Assembly: GCA_963794265.1 (NCBI GenBank) | Contig: CAWCDJ010000002.1 | Location: 62,001 to 126,000, forward strand | DNA from: CAWCDJ01 sp963794265 | Lineage (GTDB): Bacteria; Acidobacteriota; Terriglobia; Bryobacterales; Bryobacteraceae | Length of the DNA: 64,000 nucleotides | Reading direction: 5' to 3' | Shown: piece by piece, positions 49,692 to 59,651 of the stretch | Layout: each line of letters starts with the position of its first letter | How positions within the stretch are numbered: the stretch's first letter is position 1 | The notes under the pieces: generated by a model | Told to the model about the DNA's origin: nothing | Database searches by the model: none | The model's input: the letters and a program-made list of their open reading frames with translations, nothing else | Translations under genes and position numbers: made by a program

Positions 49692-51910
49692 GGCGTTTTC
49701 ACTACCCTCAAGTCCATAAACCGCGCGCTGCTCCGATGCGCAAACACACCCACATCGAGAGGACCGTCCGCCCCGCTGACGTCGGCTTCACCGATCTTAC
49801 TCCAATGGTCGCCGTCTTTGCTGGAGTATCCGATAAACTGCGAGCCCCGCCGCTCCAACTTGAGCCAGCACGGCCAATTCGTATACCCGTCCAGAGTTGT
49901 GCGGCTGTCGATGCGGCCATCCCGGTTCGAATCCCACTCCAGGGAGTAGCCATTGGCCGGCGAAGCGCCCAACACGATATAGCCGGGCGACTCGCCGGGC
50001 TTCGAGATGTCTTTGCGCACCATAATTCCGGCCCGCCCGACCCAGTTCGTCCGCAGGTCCGGATTTTCGAGTTTCACGATCGCGGTCGCGGACGGCCCCA
50101 GTCCTTGCGGCAGATATGCCGAACCGTATTGGTCCCCGTGATCCAGCACGGCGTAATCGCCATTCTCGGAGATGTAGAAGCCGCCATCGATCTGGCGTAC
50201 CTCCCCATTGAGGTTCTGAAATGCAGCATACGGAGCGGTCACCTGACGGCCGGTGGGCTTGGGCCGAACGGCAACCGTCTTCTCCATGCCGTCAAGCCGA
50301 ACCGTGAATTCTCCGCTATCGTTTACCTTCAGGTTGGGGAAGCCCACCTGCGCGGTTTCGTTCGCGCGCAACCAGGCGGTGCGGCGGACAGTGTCGGTTC
50401 CGGCTTTCAATTCGACATCACCGAGCCCATCATGACCGGTATTCCGGACCGTGGCCGAAACGAACAGCCGGTCGCCGGCGATCAAGCCGGCGGAGAGCGG
50501 ATCGAGTGCTTTGAGCAGGAGCTTTACCGGCGACGCTTCCACACCGTCGATGAGCAGCTTCCCAATCCCCGCGAACAGCAGCGAAGGCGCAGCGCCCGGC
50601 TCCCGCTGAGCGCTAAAGCGGTCCAGTTCCAGAACGCCGATATTCTCACCGAAAACGGCGGGACGACGGTCTTTTTCGACGTAGTCAACGCGCACGTCGT
50701 GCAACTCGAGGTTCTCGACATTCCGGGCATAAACTCCGTATGCCTGGAGCATCGAATATGGACTGAATCCCTGCCCGTTGGCGTCCTCGTCCCCGACGCC
50801 TCCCGCAAATGTCATTCGGGCGTTCCGGAGGATGATCGACTTGGCCGGCTTCTCTCGAGGACCTGCCACATAGAATGGAGTTCTTCCGCAATTGAGGGCC
50901 GTAAGATTTTCCACGACGATTCGGCCCACGCCCAGGTTGTTGCCGCTATACGGAGCGTCGGCGCCGAATGCGACATACACGGGCGACCGCACGTTGATCA
51001 TCGTGATGTTCGACAGAACCATGTTGTCCACCGGTCCGGGAGCGACCAGCCGTGAACTCGTATTCCCCCGCCCGGCGCTTTGAGGCAGAATCTGAAAACC
51101 TGATTCCGTGTTGGTCCGGAACCCGAGGCGGTGCGCGTACCTTCCGGGACCGTAGATCAGGCAGTTGTTGATCAGCACGTTGCGGCCACCGGCACGAATG
51201 GCGTTGCAGGAACTGTTCAGGATGCAGTTCGTGACAGTTACGTTCTCCCAGTAGGCGCCCGCCAGACTGTCGTCTCCCGTGTAAAGCTTCGAATTCGAAA
51301 TCGTGGCGTCGCGGACGTCGTGCATATTGACGCCGTCGTACCCGTTGAGAGCTGTGAAATTGTCGATCGTCACTCGCTCGCAGGAGCGGAAGATCAAGGA
51401 GTAATTGCCGGAATCCTTGACGGTGATGTCGCGGACCACGATGTCTTTGCTGTTGTTGAAGAGAACGGCATGCGGCCCGCGTATGTGCTCCTCTCCCCGC
51501 GGATTGGTCAGGTTCTGTCCGTTGATAGTGCCGCGGCCCATGAGCGCGACGTTATGCACGCCATTGGCAAGAATTAAGGAGCCGTCCCATTCGCGACCGC
51601 CTGCGGGCCAGTGGTATTCGGACAGGTTGCTGGTGCCCAGAATCGTCGCGCCTGCGTCGATCCAGAGGGTTACGTTGTCCTGAAGCAGGATGGTGCCCGA
51701 GACGTAGGAACCCGCGGCAATCAGAACCGTACCACCGCCCGCGTCGTGAGCCGCCCTGATCGCCTTGTTGATCGCGTCGGTGTCGGATCGGGTTCCGTCG
51801 CCCAAAGCACCGAAGTTGCGTACGTTGAAGGTGGCCGCGGGCTGAGCCGGACAGGGCATGAGAGAACAGGCCAGCAGAGAAACTACCAAACAACCGGAGA
51901 ATGGTCGCAT
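49688..51910 (-). CDS. GH28-like right-handed beta-helix protein with C-terminal lectin-like domain
   Basis: The protein has 740 residues with a signal peptide (SGCLVVSLLACSLMPCPAQP). The start of the mature part (ATFNVRNFGALGDGTRSDTDAINKAIRAAHDAGGGTVLIAAGSYVSGTI) and the core (VHNVALMGRGTINGQ, DIVVRDITVKDSGNYSLIFRSCERVTIDNFTALNGYDGVNMHDVRD, YTGDDSLAG) follow the GH28 polygalacturonase helix. DG and GDDS acids are present, but the usual HG and RIK motifs are not evident, so activity is doubtful. The final about 180 residues look like a concanavalin-type domain (YGSAYLPQGLGPSATAIVKLENP, GYSLEWDSNRDGRIDS). It lies in an operon with a GH13 amylase and TonB receptor. Confidence 0.8.
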   Translation of the reverse strand: MRPFSGCLVVSLLACSLMPCPAQPAATFNVRNFGALGDGTRSDTDAINKAIRAAHDAGGGTVLIAAGSYVSGTILLQDNVTLWIDAGATILGTSNLSEYHWPAGGREWDGSLILANGVHNVALMGRGTINGQNLTNPRGEEHIRGPHAVLFNNSKDIVVRDITVKDSGNYSLIFRSCERVTIDNFTALNGYDGVNMHDVRDATISNSKLYTGDDSLAGAYWENVTVTNCILNSSCNAIRAGGRNVLINNCLIYGPGRYAHRLGFRTNTESGFQILPQSAGRGNTSSRLVAPGPVDNMVLSNITMINVRSPVYVAFGADAPYSGNNLGVGRIVVENLTALNCGRTPFYVAGPREKPAKSIILRNARMTFAGGVGDEDANGQGFSPYSMLQAYGVYARNVENLELHDVRVDYVEKDRRPAVFGENIGVLELDRFSAQREPGAAPSLLFAGIGKLLIDGVEASPVKLLLKALDPLSAGLIAGDRLFVSATVRNTGHDGLGDVELKAGTDTVRRTAWLRANETAQVGFPNLKVNDSGEFTVRLDGMEKTVAVRPKPTGRQVTAPYAAFQNLNGEVRQIDGGFYISENGDYAVLDHGDQYGSAYLPQGLGPSATAIVKLENPDLRTNWVGRAGIMVRKDISKPGESPGYIVLGASPANGYSLEWDSNRDGRIDSRTTLDGYTNWPCWLKLERRGSQFIGYSSKDGDHWSKIGEADVSGADGPLDVGVFAHRSSARFMDLRVVKTP

Positions 51911-51928
51911 AATTGGCCGCTTCCGCCC

Positions 51929-53317
51929 TTACTGTGCCGCCTGCTTCGCGACCAGGTAGTCGAAAGCGCCGAGTTGATAAGTGAACTTGTCCGGCGAGGA
52001 GGACGCGGGAACGGTTCGATTCGTGAGCAGGCCGCGCGCGCCGGCGTAACGAGACGCCGGGACGTCTACCTGTACCTTTGTGATCCGGTTCGAAAGGTTG
52101 ATGAGCACCAGAATCTCCTGGTTGTCCTTCTTGCGTATGAAACTGACGACGCCGTCCGGATTGCTGTTGTTTACCCAGGTAAGATCGCCGGACGTGAGCG
52201 CCGGTTCGTTTCGCCTCATGTCGAAGATCTGCTTGTACACGCGGAGACGCGCATTCTCCTGGCCGGCAGTGCTGGTGCGGCGCTGGCCCTCGGGCTTCCA
52301 GATGTCCCAGCGGATGGGCACGTGCGATTGCTGCTGCGGCGCCGTCGTGTCGCCGATCTCCTCGCCGTTATATAGGAAGGGAATGCCATCCAGCGTAAAG
52401 TCCAGGACCGACGTGGCGAGCGCTGCCTTCTGCCCGAAGACCACATCTGCACGATTGCGGTCGTGGTTGTCGTTCAGGTGCAGGAAGCGGGACCCGCGCG
52501 GAAACGCCGCTTTTGCTTTCTCCCACTGCTCGCGGATCCGTTGGGCGGACTCACCGTTGACCACAACGGAGGTAAGCGCCGAATAGTAGGGGAAGTTATA
52601 GCTGATATCGAATGCTTTGAGTTGATGCTCCGGGAGATCGGCCTCCGCGAGCATGATCAAGCCGGGATTAACCTTATCCAGGGCGTCCCGCGCTTCGTTC
52701 CAGAAACTGGTAGGCACGCCCCCGGCGACATCCGCGCGAAACCCGTCCACGCCGACATCCCGCACCCAGTGGAGCATGTTGTTACGAAAATAGGCGCGCA
52801 CGTCGGGGTTGGTGTAGTCCGGCATGGGCGTCTTCCAGCGCGACATGATGAGTTTGCCGTCCGGAGTGCGCTGGTAAAATCCCGGTTTGCAGAGGTTGAC
52901 GTTGTCGTTTGCGCTGTGGGCGTAGACGATGTCCATGATGACCTTGAGCCCGAGTTCGTGCGCACGCGCGACCAGGGCTTTGAGATCCCCTTCCGACCCG
53001 TACTCCGGGTCGATGACATCGTAATCTTTGATCTCATACGGGGTACTGGGACCGAACACGGAAGGGTAACCGTGCACATTCAGCGGGCTCAGGTAAATGA
53101 TGGTTGCGCCAAGGCTCGCGATATACGGCAAGTGACTCGCCGTGGCCACCAGTGTCCCTTCCGGCGTGAACGATCGCATCCACACCTGGTAAATGATGGC
53201 CCGGTTCATCCACTCGGGATCCACACGCGCACTCTGTTCGGAAATCCGGGTCTGCCCCGGTGAGACTGCCGTCAGGGCCGCCAGCAGAAAACAACCGGCA
53301 AGTACTTTGCGAGCCAT
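51929..53317 (-). CDS. GH13 alpha-amylase family enzyme, exported
   Basis: The protein has 462 residues from ATG 53317, which has AGGAGG 7 nt upstream; further in-frame sequence overlaps the receptor gene and is not used. Signal peptide MARKVLAGCFLLAALTAVSPGQ. Barrel motifs: IIYQVWMRSFTPEGT, VIMDIVYAHS, nucleophile D196 (GVDGFRADVAGG), acid/base E225 (IMLAEAD), and D286 (HLNDNHDRNR). FTLDGIPFLYNGEEIGD is typical of the amylase C-side. A short beta C-domain ends the protein. It is the second gene after the TonB receptor, so it probably processes the glucan whose products the receptor imports. Confidence 0.92.
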   Translation of the reverse strand: MARKVLAGCFLLAALTAVSPGQTRISEQSARVDPEWMNRAIIYQVWMRSFTPEGTLVATASHLPYIASLGATIIYLSPLNVHGYPSVFGPSTPYEIKDYDVIDPEYGSEGDLKALVARAHELGLKVIMDIVYAHSANDNVNLCKPGFYQRTPDGKLIMSRWKTPMPDYTNPDVRAYFRNNMLHWVRDVGVDGFRADVAGGVPTSFWNEARDALDKVNPGLIMLAEADLPEHQLKAFDISYNFPYYSALTSVVVNGESAQRIREQWEKAKAAFPRGSRFLHLNDNHDRNRADVVFGQKAALATSVLDFTLDGIPFLYNGEEIGDTTAPQQQSHVPIRWDIWKPEGQRRTSTAGQENARLRVYKQIFDMRRNEPALTSGDLTWVNNSNPDGVVSFIRKKDNQEILVLINLSNRITKVQVDVPASRYAGARGLLTNRTVPASSSPDKFTYQLGAFDYLVAKQAAQ

Positions 53318-53405
53318 CGGAGGTCCTCCTGTGCCTGTGACTTTCGAAACTCCGCCGGCGCGGGCGCTACCGCGAATTGGCAGTGCCCGCACCGTGCGGC
53401 CGGTC

Positions 53406-56400
53406 TTAGAACTGGACAGCCAGATACAACTGAATTCTCCGGCCGTCCGCCGCCGAAGTAATGGTGCCGAAGGCGGCGCTGTTGATGTTGGTATTCGGGT
53501 TGCCTGACCAGCGGACGAAGTTGAACGGGTTATTGATGTCCGCCCGGAATTGGGCATGCAGCCGTTCCTTGATGGGGAAGGCCTTTCCAAGCGAAACCGA
53601 CTCCGCTTTCTGCGTGAACCCACGGATCGAATCCTCGTAGGGCGCCGCGTTGCCCAACTGATACGCCGGAGGATTCACGAACGCTCCGGCCACCAGGTAG
53701 CGGTCGACCGCCGGATCGAAGTTGCGCGGATTTGTCTCCCCGAAGATCGGAACGCCTGCAACGTAATTGGTGAACTTGGCGGAGTAGTTCAGCGCGCCGA
53801 GGTTGTTGTTGGCCAGGAATTGCAGCGCCGGACCGCTGCTGTAGCGCGCGTAACCAGACAGTGTCCATCCGCTGGCCAGCCACTTCAAGGCGGCGTTCGA
53901 CGAAGCGGCGTACCGCTTGCCGGTCCCGAACGGCAATTCGTAGCTGGCAGTGATCTGAACCGTATGCGGCGGCGAATCCGGGCTGTAAGTAACCGGGCGA
54001 TATCCGTAGTACTGGATGGTATTGAGGCTGCTCATGTTCTTCATCCAGCTCCAGAACGCGAGCACGGTGAGCCCGTTCGAATATCGCTTCGTCACCTTGA
54101 CCTGCAAGGAATCGAAGCGCGCGCGCCCAACCGGATCGTAACCGTTGGTCACGTTCGTGTACTGCGGGAAAGCCATCAGCGTCTGCGCTACGGTGTTGTG
54201 GGAGTAGCTCATGAACGTTGGAAACGGCAACGAAATTCCTGCGGCGACGGCGGCGGCCGAGTTGGCGGGTTGCAGCAGCGTGCTGCCTAGCGAAAGGTAC
54301 TTCGGATCCACGAAATCGAACTGGCTGCCGGCGGAGAGATGGGTCGAATGGCTTCCGACGTAAACGACGTCCAGGCTGAGGTTCTGCTTCAATTCCCGCT
54401 GAACACCGAACGTCCAGCTGAGGACCTGCGGAAGCCGAGTACCGGTGCCCAGCAGCCAGGTGACGCTTTGGTTGTTCTGGAACGCCGGATTCAACTGCGG
54501 CGGCAACAGATAGTTCGAGGGGAAACCCGACGTGCCCCAGTTATAGACCGCGGTATAGCCGTCGGGAGAGCTGAAGGCCGGAGATGACGTGAATCCCGCC
54601 GTGTATCCGCCTCCATCGGGGAGGTCCGAGTAATAGATCCCTGCTGAAGCCCGGATGATGGTTTTGGGCGTGACGGAGTACGCGAGACCTAAACGGGGAG
54701 CGAAGCCCTTCATCCAAGTCGGCACGAACATGGTTCCGGCGCGGCCCGTACCGGTCCCGCCGAAAACGAGGGCGCCGTACACGCCGACGGGATTCATCAC
54801 GTTGGGCTCGAATGAGCTGATCTGTTGGTTAACTTCGGTTGGCCGAACAGACACATCCCAGCGGAGACCGTACGAGAGGGTCAGGTTGGAAGTCAGTTTA
54901 AAGTCATCCTGCGCGAACAGCCCGTAATAGCGGAACCGGTATCCGGTCGTGTTCTGAAGAGTCGTGCTGGCGCTGTTCACGTCACCCAGCAGGAAGCTCG
55001 CGAACGAACTGCCCCAACTACCCAATTGCGACGCGTCCGGCTGGCTCGTCATCTGGTTGCTGAAATTGAACGATCCGGCGGTCGAGGATTGATTTCTGCT
55101 GTTATTATCGAGGCGCCAGTGCGAAGCTCCGAACTTGAACGTGTGCCGGCCGCGTACCCACGTCAGGCTTTCGCTCAGTGAATAGCGGGTCATAGCGCCG
55201 AGGCCATTGCTCGTCAGACCCATCTGCGTGGCGCCGCCGGTGCCGCCGCTGAATGTGATCTGCGGGAATGCGCCCAGATCTTGCGGCATTCCCGTGATGC
55301 CGAGCGCGTTGTCCCAGCCTTTACCCACGCTGGTATTCGAATACGGATTCGCATACCGGTCGACTCCCAGTGTGATGTGGTTGAGCAGCGAAGGCCTGAC
55401 GATCGAGTCCGTATTGACGCGCCAGGTCTGGCTGGTAACGGTCTGGAGCTGGAATCCTTCGAGCACGTCGGGTTCAGCCGGCAGGCCTTGCACCGTGTTG
55501 GCGGTGTTTCCCCAACCGCTGCCGTTAATCAGGCGCGGACGCCACTGATTAGAGTACGTGACGGACAGTTTCTCCTTGTCCGAAAAGCTGTGATCCAACT
55601 TCGCCGTGGAGGTGAAGGTATTGAAATACGGGAATGCGCCGGTGCGGTTGTACCAGTTGTTCGTCTCCTTGGTGGGCAAGTCCGGGTTCGGCAACAGGGC
55701 GGCGATCTTAGCCGAGACCGGGCTGATCCTGCTGAGCGGGATAGTATTGCCGGGGAACTGGGTACGGACGAAGCTGCCTTTGCCGTCCGGAGCGGTGCTT
55801 GTCGGATCGAAAACCGGAATCTGCTTTCCTGACGCGTCCACCAGGTTGCTGAAATCGCCCGTCTTGAATGCGGCCATGGGAACCGTCTGGAGTCCGCCCG
55901 TACCGCCAAGGCGCGCATAATACAACCCCTGGCTGAAGAAGAGGAACGTTTTATTGCGGCCGTCGTAAACCTTGGGAATGTAAACCGGGCCGCCCAACTG
56001 GAAACCGCCTTCATTCTGGCGCAATTTCGGCACAACCGAGCCCTGGAAAAAGTTTCGTGCGTTCAGCGCGTCGTTCCCGAAGTCGTTGAACACCATTCCG
56101 TGGACCTGATTTGTGCCGGACTTCAAAGTGACGCTGGTGAACCAGCTTCCGAATCCGCCGTACTCCGCGTTAAAGGCGTTCGCCACCACTGTGTACTCCG
56201 CGACGGACTCCACCACAGGGCCGTTCTCGAGGACGGCGCCGCGTCGCGTGCTCCATTCGCTCGAAGGAGCTCCGTCGATGAAGACCTCGGTCGAGCCCTG
56301 CACTGCGGAATTCACCCTGCCCGACCACGATTCATTCGATTCGCCGCTGCTGAGTGCGCCGTTGCCGGACGTGTTTCCAGGGAAGTACCGGAGGAAGTCG

Positions 56401-56903
56401 GTAATGTTCGCCTTTTCGCCAAAGATGATCATGGGCAAGTCGTCCATGAATTTGGAGGTCAGGTTGTTCGGCACGCTCGTGGCCGAGACATCCAACAGCG
56501 GGGCTTCGGCGGAGATCATGACCGTGTCCGTCGTGCTTCCGACCTGAACCTGAAAGTCCACCCGCAGACTTCCCTGGGCGCGAATGATGATAGGCTCCCG
56601 CTGAACGCTGCGGAATCCCGGTTTCGTGACCGTCATCCGGTAGGAACCCACCGGCAGGTTGGGCGCGAAGTAGTTCCCGACTTCGTTGCTCGAGAAAGCG
56701 AGTGCGCTGTTCGTTTCGATATTGACGATCTGAACCTGGGCGTTCGGAACGACGGCACCGGTCGGATCGGTGACGGTCCCCTCGATGGAGCCGCGGTCGG
56801 CTTGCGCGAAGAGGATACATGTCGCCGCGACCAACGGCAATACCCTGAGTAGTCGCCGGATGCTGCCTCTCATTCTTGACGTTCCCTTCAAAAAACCAAT
56901 CAT
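53406..56903 (-). CDS. TonB-dependent receptor with N-terminal carboxypeptidase-regulatory-like domain
   Basis: The protein has 1165 residues from ATG 56903, with AGGAGG five nt upstream. Signal peptide RRLLRVLPLVAATCILFAQA. A CarboxypepD_reg-like domain fills about 38-125 (GSIEGTVTDPTGAVVPNAQVQIVNIETN, NYFAPNLPVGSYRMTVTKPGFRS). A plug follows (VMISAEAPLLDVSATSVPNNL, NAEYGGFGSWFTSVTLKSGTNQVHGMVFNDFGND). A very large barrel ends in RRIQLYLAVQF. This Acidobacteriota receptor type is unusually long and is thought to take up oligosaccharides or organic compounds. It heads an operon of receptor, amylase, beta-helix, TPR and FG-GAP proteins. Confidence 0.93.
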   Translation of the reverse strand: MIGFLKGTSRMRGSIRRLLRVLPLVAATCILFAQADRGSIEGTVTDPTGAVVPNAQVQIVNIETNSALAFSSNEVGNYFAPNLPVGSYRMTVTKPGFRSVQREPIIIRAQGSLRVDFQVQVGSTTDTVMISAEAPLLDVSATSVPNNLTSKFMDDLPMIIFGEKANITDFLRYFPGNTSGNGALSSGESNESWSGRVNSAVQGSTEVFIDGAPSSEWSTRRGAVLENGPVVESVAEYTVVANAFNAEYGGFGSWFTSVTLKSGTNQVHGMVFNDFGNDALNARNFFQGSVVPKLRQNEGGFQLGGPVYIPKVYDGRNKTFLFFSQGLYYARLGGTGGLQTVPMAAFKTGDFSNLVDASGKQIPVFDPTSTAPDGKGSFVRTQFPGNTIPLSRISPVSAKIAALLPNPDLPTKETNNWYNRTGAFPYFNTFTSTAKLDHSFSDKEKLSVTYSNQWRPRLINGSGWGNTANTVQGLPAEPDVLEGFQLQTVTSQTWRVNTDSIVRPSLLNHITLGVDRYANPYSNTSVGKGWDNALGITGMPQDLGAFPQITFSGGTGGATQMGLTSNGLGAMTRYSLSESLTWVRGRHTFKFGASHWRLDNNSRNQSSTAGSFNFSNQMTSQPDASQLGSWGSSFASFLLGDVNSASTTLQNTTGYRFRYYGLFAQDDFKLTSNLTLSYGLRWDVSVRPTEVNQQISSFEPNVMNPVGVYGALVFGGTGTGRAGTMFVPTWMKGFAPRLGLAYSVTPKTIIRASAGIYYSDLPDGGGYTAGFTSSPAFSSPDGYTAVYNWGTSGFPSNYLLPPQLNPAFQNNQSVTWLLGTGTRLPQVLSWTFGVQRELKQNLSLDVVYVGSHSTHLSAGSQFDFVDPKYLSLGSTLLQPANSAAAVAAGISLPFPTFMSYSHNTVAQTLMAFPQYTNVTNGYDPVGRARFDSLQVKVTKRYSNGLTVLAFWSWMKNMSSLNTIQYYGYRPVTYSPDSPPHTVQITASYELPFGTGKRYAASSNAALKWLASGWTLSGYARYSSGPALQFLANNNLGALNYSAKFTNYVAGVPIFGETNPRNFDPAVDRYLVAGAFVNPPAYQLGNAAPYEDSIRGFTQKAESVSLGKAFPIKERLHAQFRADINNPFNFVRWSGNPNTNINSAAFGTITSAADGRRIQLYLAVQF

Positions 56904-57005
56904 CCTGTCCTCCTACGACGAGGTAAGCGGCCTTCGGGGTGAATGCTCGTCGGATGAGCACTGCCCCGGGACGCCTGCCCGGGCGCGAGGGTCGCTGATT
57001 CCATA

Positions 57006-57057
57006 CCTGGCCAGGGCTGACAAAAACCCATTCAGGTATTGCGAGCGATACGATCGC
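57006..57057. promoter_or_regulatory. Two palindromes in the receptor/regulator divergent region
   Basis: CCTGGCCAGG (57006-57015) is a perfect 10-bp palindrome, and GCGAT-ACG-ATCGC (57045-57057) a perfect 5+5 repeat. They lie between the TonB receptor and the transmembrane winged-helix regulator, so either could be an operator. No confident -35/-10 pair was seen; TTGATG-N17-TATCGC on the minus strand around here is only a weak candidate. Confidence 0.3.
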
Positions 57058-57222
57058 GCGAGTCGATCATCAACACAATACTCGGTGGCAGGCGCCTTAC
57101 AGGTCGTTTGTTCTTCAAACTTTGTTCATCATGCAAACGCCTCAGAAATAAAGGGTTAGCTGGGCATAACATCAGGTCGCGGGCCACCTGCCGGCAGATC
57201 TGGCGGCGGCGGAGCCGGAGCC

Positions 57223-59499
57223 ATGCTTCACCGCGGCGCGGCCAACTTCGTGGTTGCAGGTGTGATACCCTGTTTTTCCGTGCGCGAGCAGATTCCCACA
57301 GATTGGCGAATTATCCGCTTTGGCGTGTTCGAAACCGACCTGCGAGCCGGCGAGGTGCGCAAGTGCGGAATCCGCATCAAGTTCCAAAGCCAGCCGTTCA
57401 AGCTGCTCACGATCCTCCTGACCAATGCCGGGGAAATCGTTACCAGGGAGGAGTTGCAGCGGCAAATCTGGGGATCAGAAACGGTCGTGAATTTCGACCA
57501 TAGCCTCGGCACCGCAGTTAATAAGGTTCGCGAAGCTCTGGGCGATTCCGCGGAGAATCCGCGTTATATCGAGACCCTGGCGAAGCGTGGATATCGCTTC
57601 ATCGCACCCGTGGAAGTGATCGAGTCCCCGGACCTGCCGGCCGGCCCCAGGCTGGTTTCCCGCGACACCAGTTCACCCGGTCTGGAGGCTGCCTCGCCCG
57701 CGCATCTGGAAATGGGGCCGGCGAAGATTCAGGTGCCGGCCCGGAAGACCCGGCCGTCGTGGGCCGTAATCTTCCGGCTGGCCCTGATCCCCGCGATTCT
57801 CGGCGCCCTGGTTTTCCTTTGTTTTAGCCTTTGGGAAAACGGCCGGGCAGCCAAACCGCTGCTCCTGCCGTTCACTCAAATCACTTCCTCCGACGCCATT
57901 TTTCCAGGTTCGATCGGTGTAGAACGCTTTCCGGTACTTCTCACGGACGGATCGAGGCTGTACTTTTCCAAGATCGAGGGGGGCCGGGTCACTCTGGCGT
58001 ATTCCCCGATTTCAGGGGGCGACGTACAGCCCCTGCCCACCCCACCCGAGATCGGCGAGCCGCGGCTGGCGGACATCTCTCCGGACGGCTCGAAACTGCT
58101 GGTCTTTGGCGAGACGCTTACTGAATTGGAAGGCCCAATGTGGATTGTCCCCTCGGTCGGGGGTGCGGCCCGCAAGATTATGAATGATCTCGGGCACGAT
58201 GGCACGTGGCTGCCGGATGGTAGCGCCATCCTTTACGCCACCGGACGAAGCATCCTGACCGTCGATGGCGACCATTCGGAGCCGCGCCTGTTGACCTCCG
58301 TGCCCGGACGGGCGTTCTGGCTGCGTTGCGCGCCGGACGGCTCCCGTCTGCGGTTCACGGTAATCGATCCGGTCACCCACGATACGGCCCTGTGGGAGTT
58401 CACGTTCGCCGACAAGAAGCTCAACCGGCTACTGCCCGGCTGGTCGCACCTCACATCGGAATGTTGCGGCAACTGGATGCCGGACGGGAAGTCGTACGTG
58501 TTCCAGTCGAACCGCGTCGAAGGGAGTAACCTCTGGATACTCGCTCAGAAGCGTTGGTTCGGCGCACCGTCTCCTACCCAAGTGACCGCCGGTCCGCTGA
58601 ACTTTATCGGGCCGGTTCCTGGCCGGCACCCCACCCAGATATTCTTCACGGGCGCACACAAACGAAGTCAGCTTCGCCGTTATGATCCGCGGAACCGCCA
58701 GTTTGTTCCGTACCTGCGGAAAATCGGAATGGCGGGCCGGACCGAGTTTTCCAGAGACGGCACGCGCGTGGCATGGACCAGCAGCACTGACGGCGCCTTG
58801 TGGCAGAGCCGCCTCGACGGATCGCAACGGTTCCAACTGACATCCCGGCCGATGCGCGTCTTCATGATGCGCTGGTCGCCGGATTCGCGCTTCATTGCTT
58901 TCATGGGCAAGGAGCCGGGCAGGACCTGGAAAATCTATGTGATTTCTGCCGAGGGTGGGCCATCGCGCCTTGTCGCGGAAGAGCCACGAAGCCAGGCGGA
59001 TCCCGACTGGTCGCCCGACGGGCAGAGTCTCGTATTCGGAAGATCCTCCGAGTACATGGCTGAGGATGCGATGCCCAAGGCCATTCAAATGGTCGATCTA
59101 AGGACCAGGGAGGTGCGAACCCTGCCGGGATCGGAAGGGCTTTTCAGTCCGCGATGGTCGCCGAATGGCCGCCATATCATCGCCATGCCGCTCGATCAGC
59201 GAAAGCTGATGTTGTTTGACACGGCTTCGAGAACGTGGACCGAACTGGCGAGCGGGCGGTTCAACAATCCGGTCTGGTCCAAGGACAGCAACTACATCTA
59301 CTACCAGACGTACGACGAGGGCAGCCCGATCCGGCGTATTGCGGTCGCCGGTGGCCGTATCGACGACGTCGCCGATTTTCGCGACCTGGCGCCCGGCACC
59401 ACGGTCAACTACTGGGGCATCGGCATCGACAACAATCCCGTCGTGTCGTTTGACTTTTTCACGGCGGATATCTACTCGGTCAACTGGCCCTATAAATAG
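57223..59499 (+). CDS. CadC-like transmembrane regulator with TolB-type propeller
   Basis: The protein has 758 residues. An OmpR/PhoB winged helix fills about 30-130: RFGVFETDLRAGEVRKCGIRIKFQSQPFKLLTILLTNAGEIVTREELQRQIWG, FDHSLGTAVNKVREALGDSAENPRYIETLAKRGYRFIAPV. One membrane helix follows (VIFRLALIPAILGALVFLCFSLW, about 187-209). The extracytoplasmic part is a TolB/WD40-like propeller with repeated (D/S)PDGxxL/I blades (ADISPDGSKLLVFG, PDWSPDGQSLVFG, PRWSPNGRHIIAMP). It probably senses something outside the inner membrane and binds DNA directly. It is divergent from the receptor operon and is its likely regulator. GTG 57280 is an alternative start that removes a poorly convincing N-terminal stretch. 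Confidence 0.9.
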   Translation: MLHRGAANFVVAGVIPCFSVREQIPTDWRIIRFGVFETDLRAGEVRKCGIRIKFQSQPFKLLTILLTNAGEIVTREELQRQIWGSETVVNFDHSLGTAVNKVREALGDSAENPRYIETLAKRGYRFIAPVEVIESPDLPAGPRLVSRDTSSPGLEAASPAHLEMGPAKIQVPARKTRPSWAVIFRLALIPAILGALVFLCFSLWENGRAAKPLLLPFTQITSSDAIFPGSIGVERFPVLLTDGSRLYFSKIEGGRVTLAYSPISGGDVQPLPTPPEIGEPRLADISPDGSKLLVFGETLTELEGPMWIVPSVGGAARKIMNDLGHDGTWLPDGSAILYATGRSILTVDGDHSEPRLLTSVPGRAFWLRCAPDGSRLRFTVIDPVTHDTALWEFTFADKKLNRLLPGWSHLTSECCGNWMPDGKSYVFQSNRVEGSNLWILAQKRWFGAPSPTQVTAGPLNFIGPVPGRHPTQIFFTGAHKRSQLRRYDPRNRQFVPYLRKIGMAGRTEFSRDGTRVAWTSSTDGALWQSRLDGSQRFQLTSRPMRVFMMRWSPDSRFIAFMGKEPGRTWKIYVISAEGGPSRLVAEEPRSQADPDWSPDGQSLVFGRSSEYMAEDAMPKAIQMVDLRTREVRTLPGSEGLFSPRWSPNGRHIIAMPLDQRKLMLFDTASRTWTELASGRFNNPVWSKDSNYIYYQTYDEGSPIRRIAVAGGRIDDVADFRDLAPGTTVNYWGIGIDNNPVVSFDFFTADIYSVNWPYK

Positions 59500-59651
59500 C
59501 GCGCTCGCGTAATTCCTTTGCTGGTGACGAGGTGGTCCTTCAGTAAGCCCGGACTCGGGCGGCACGGCCGTTTACTTTCACACCGCCGATGGAAGAAACG
59601 TGATATTGGTGAAGCTTCGGTTCAAAGAGCCGCATATTCGAAGGAGGAACG

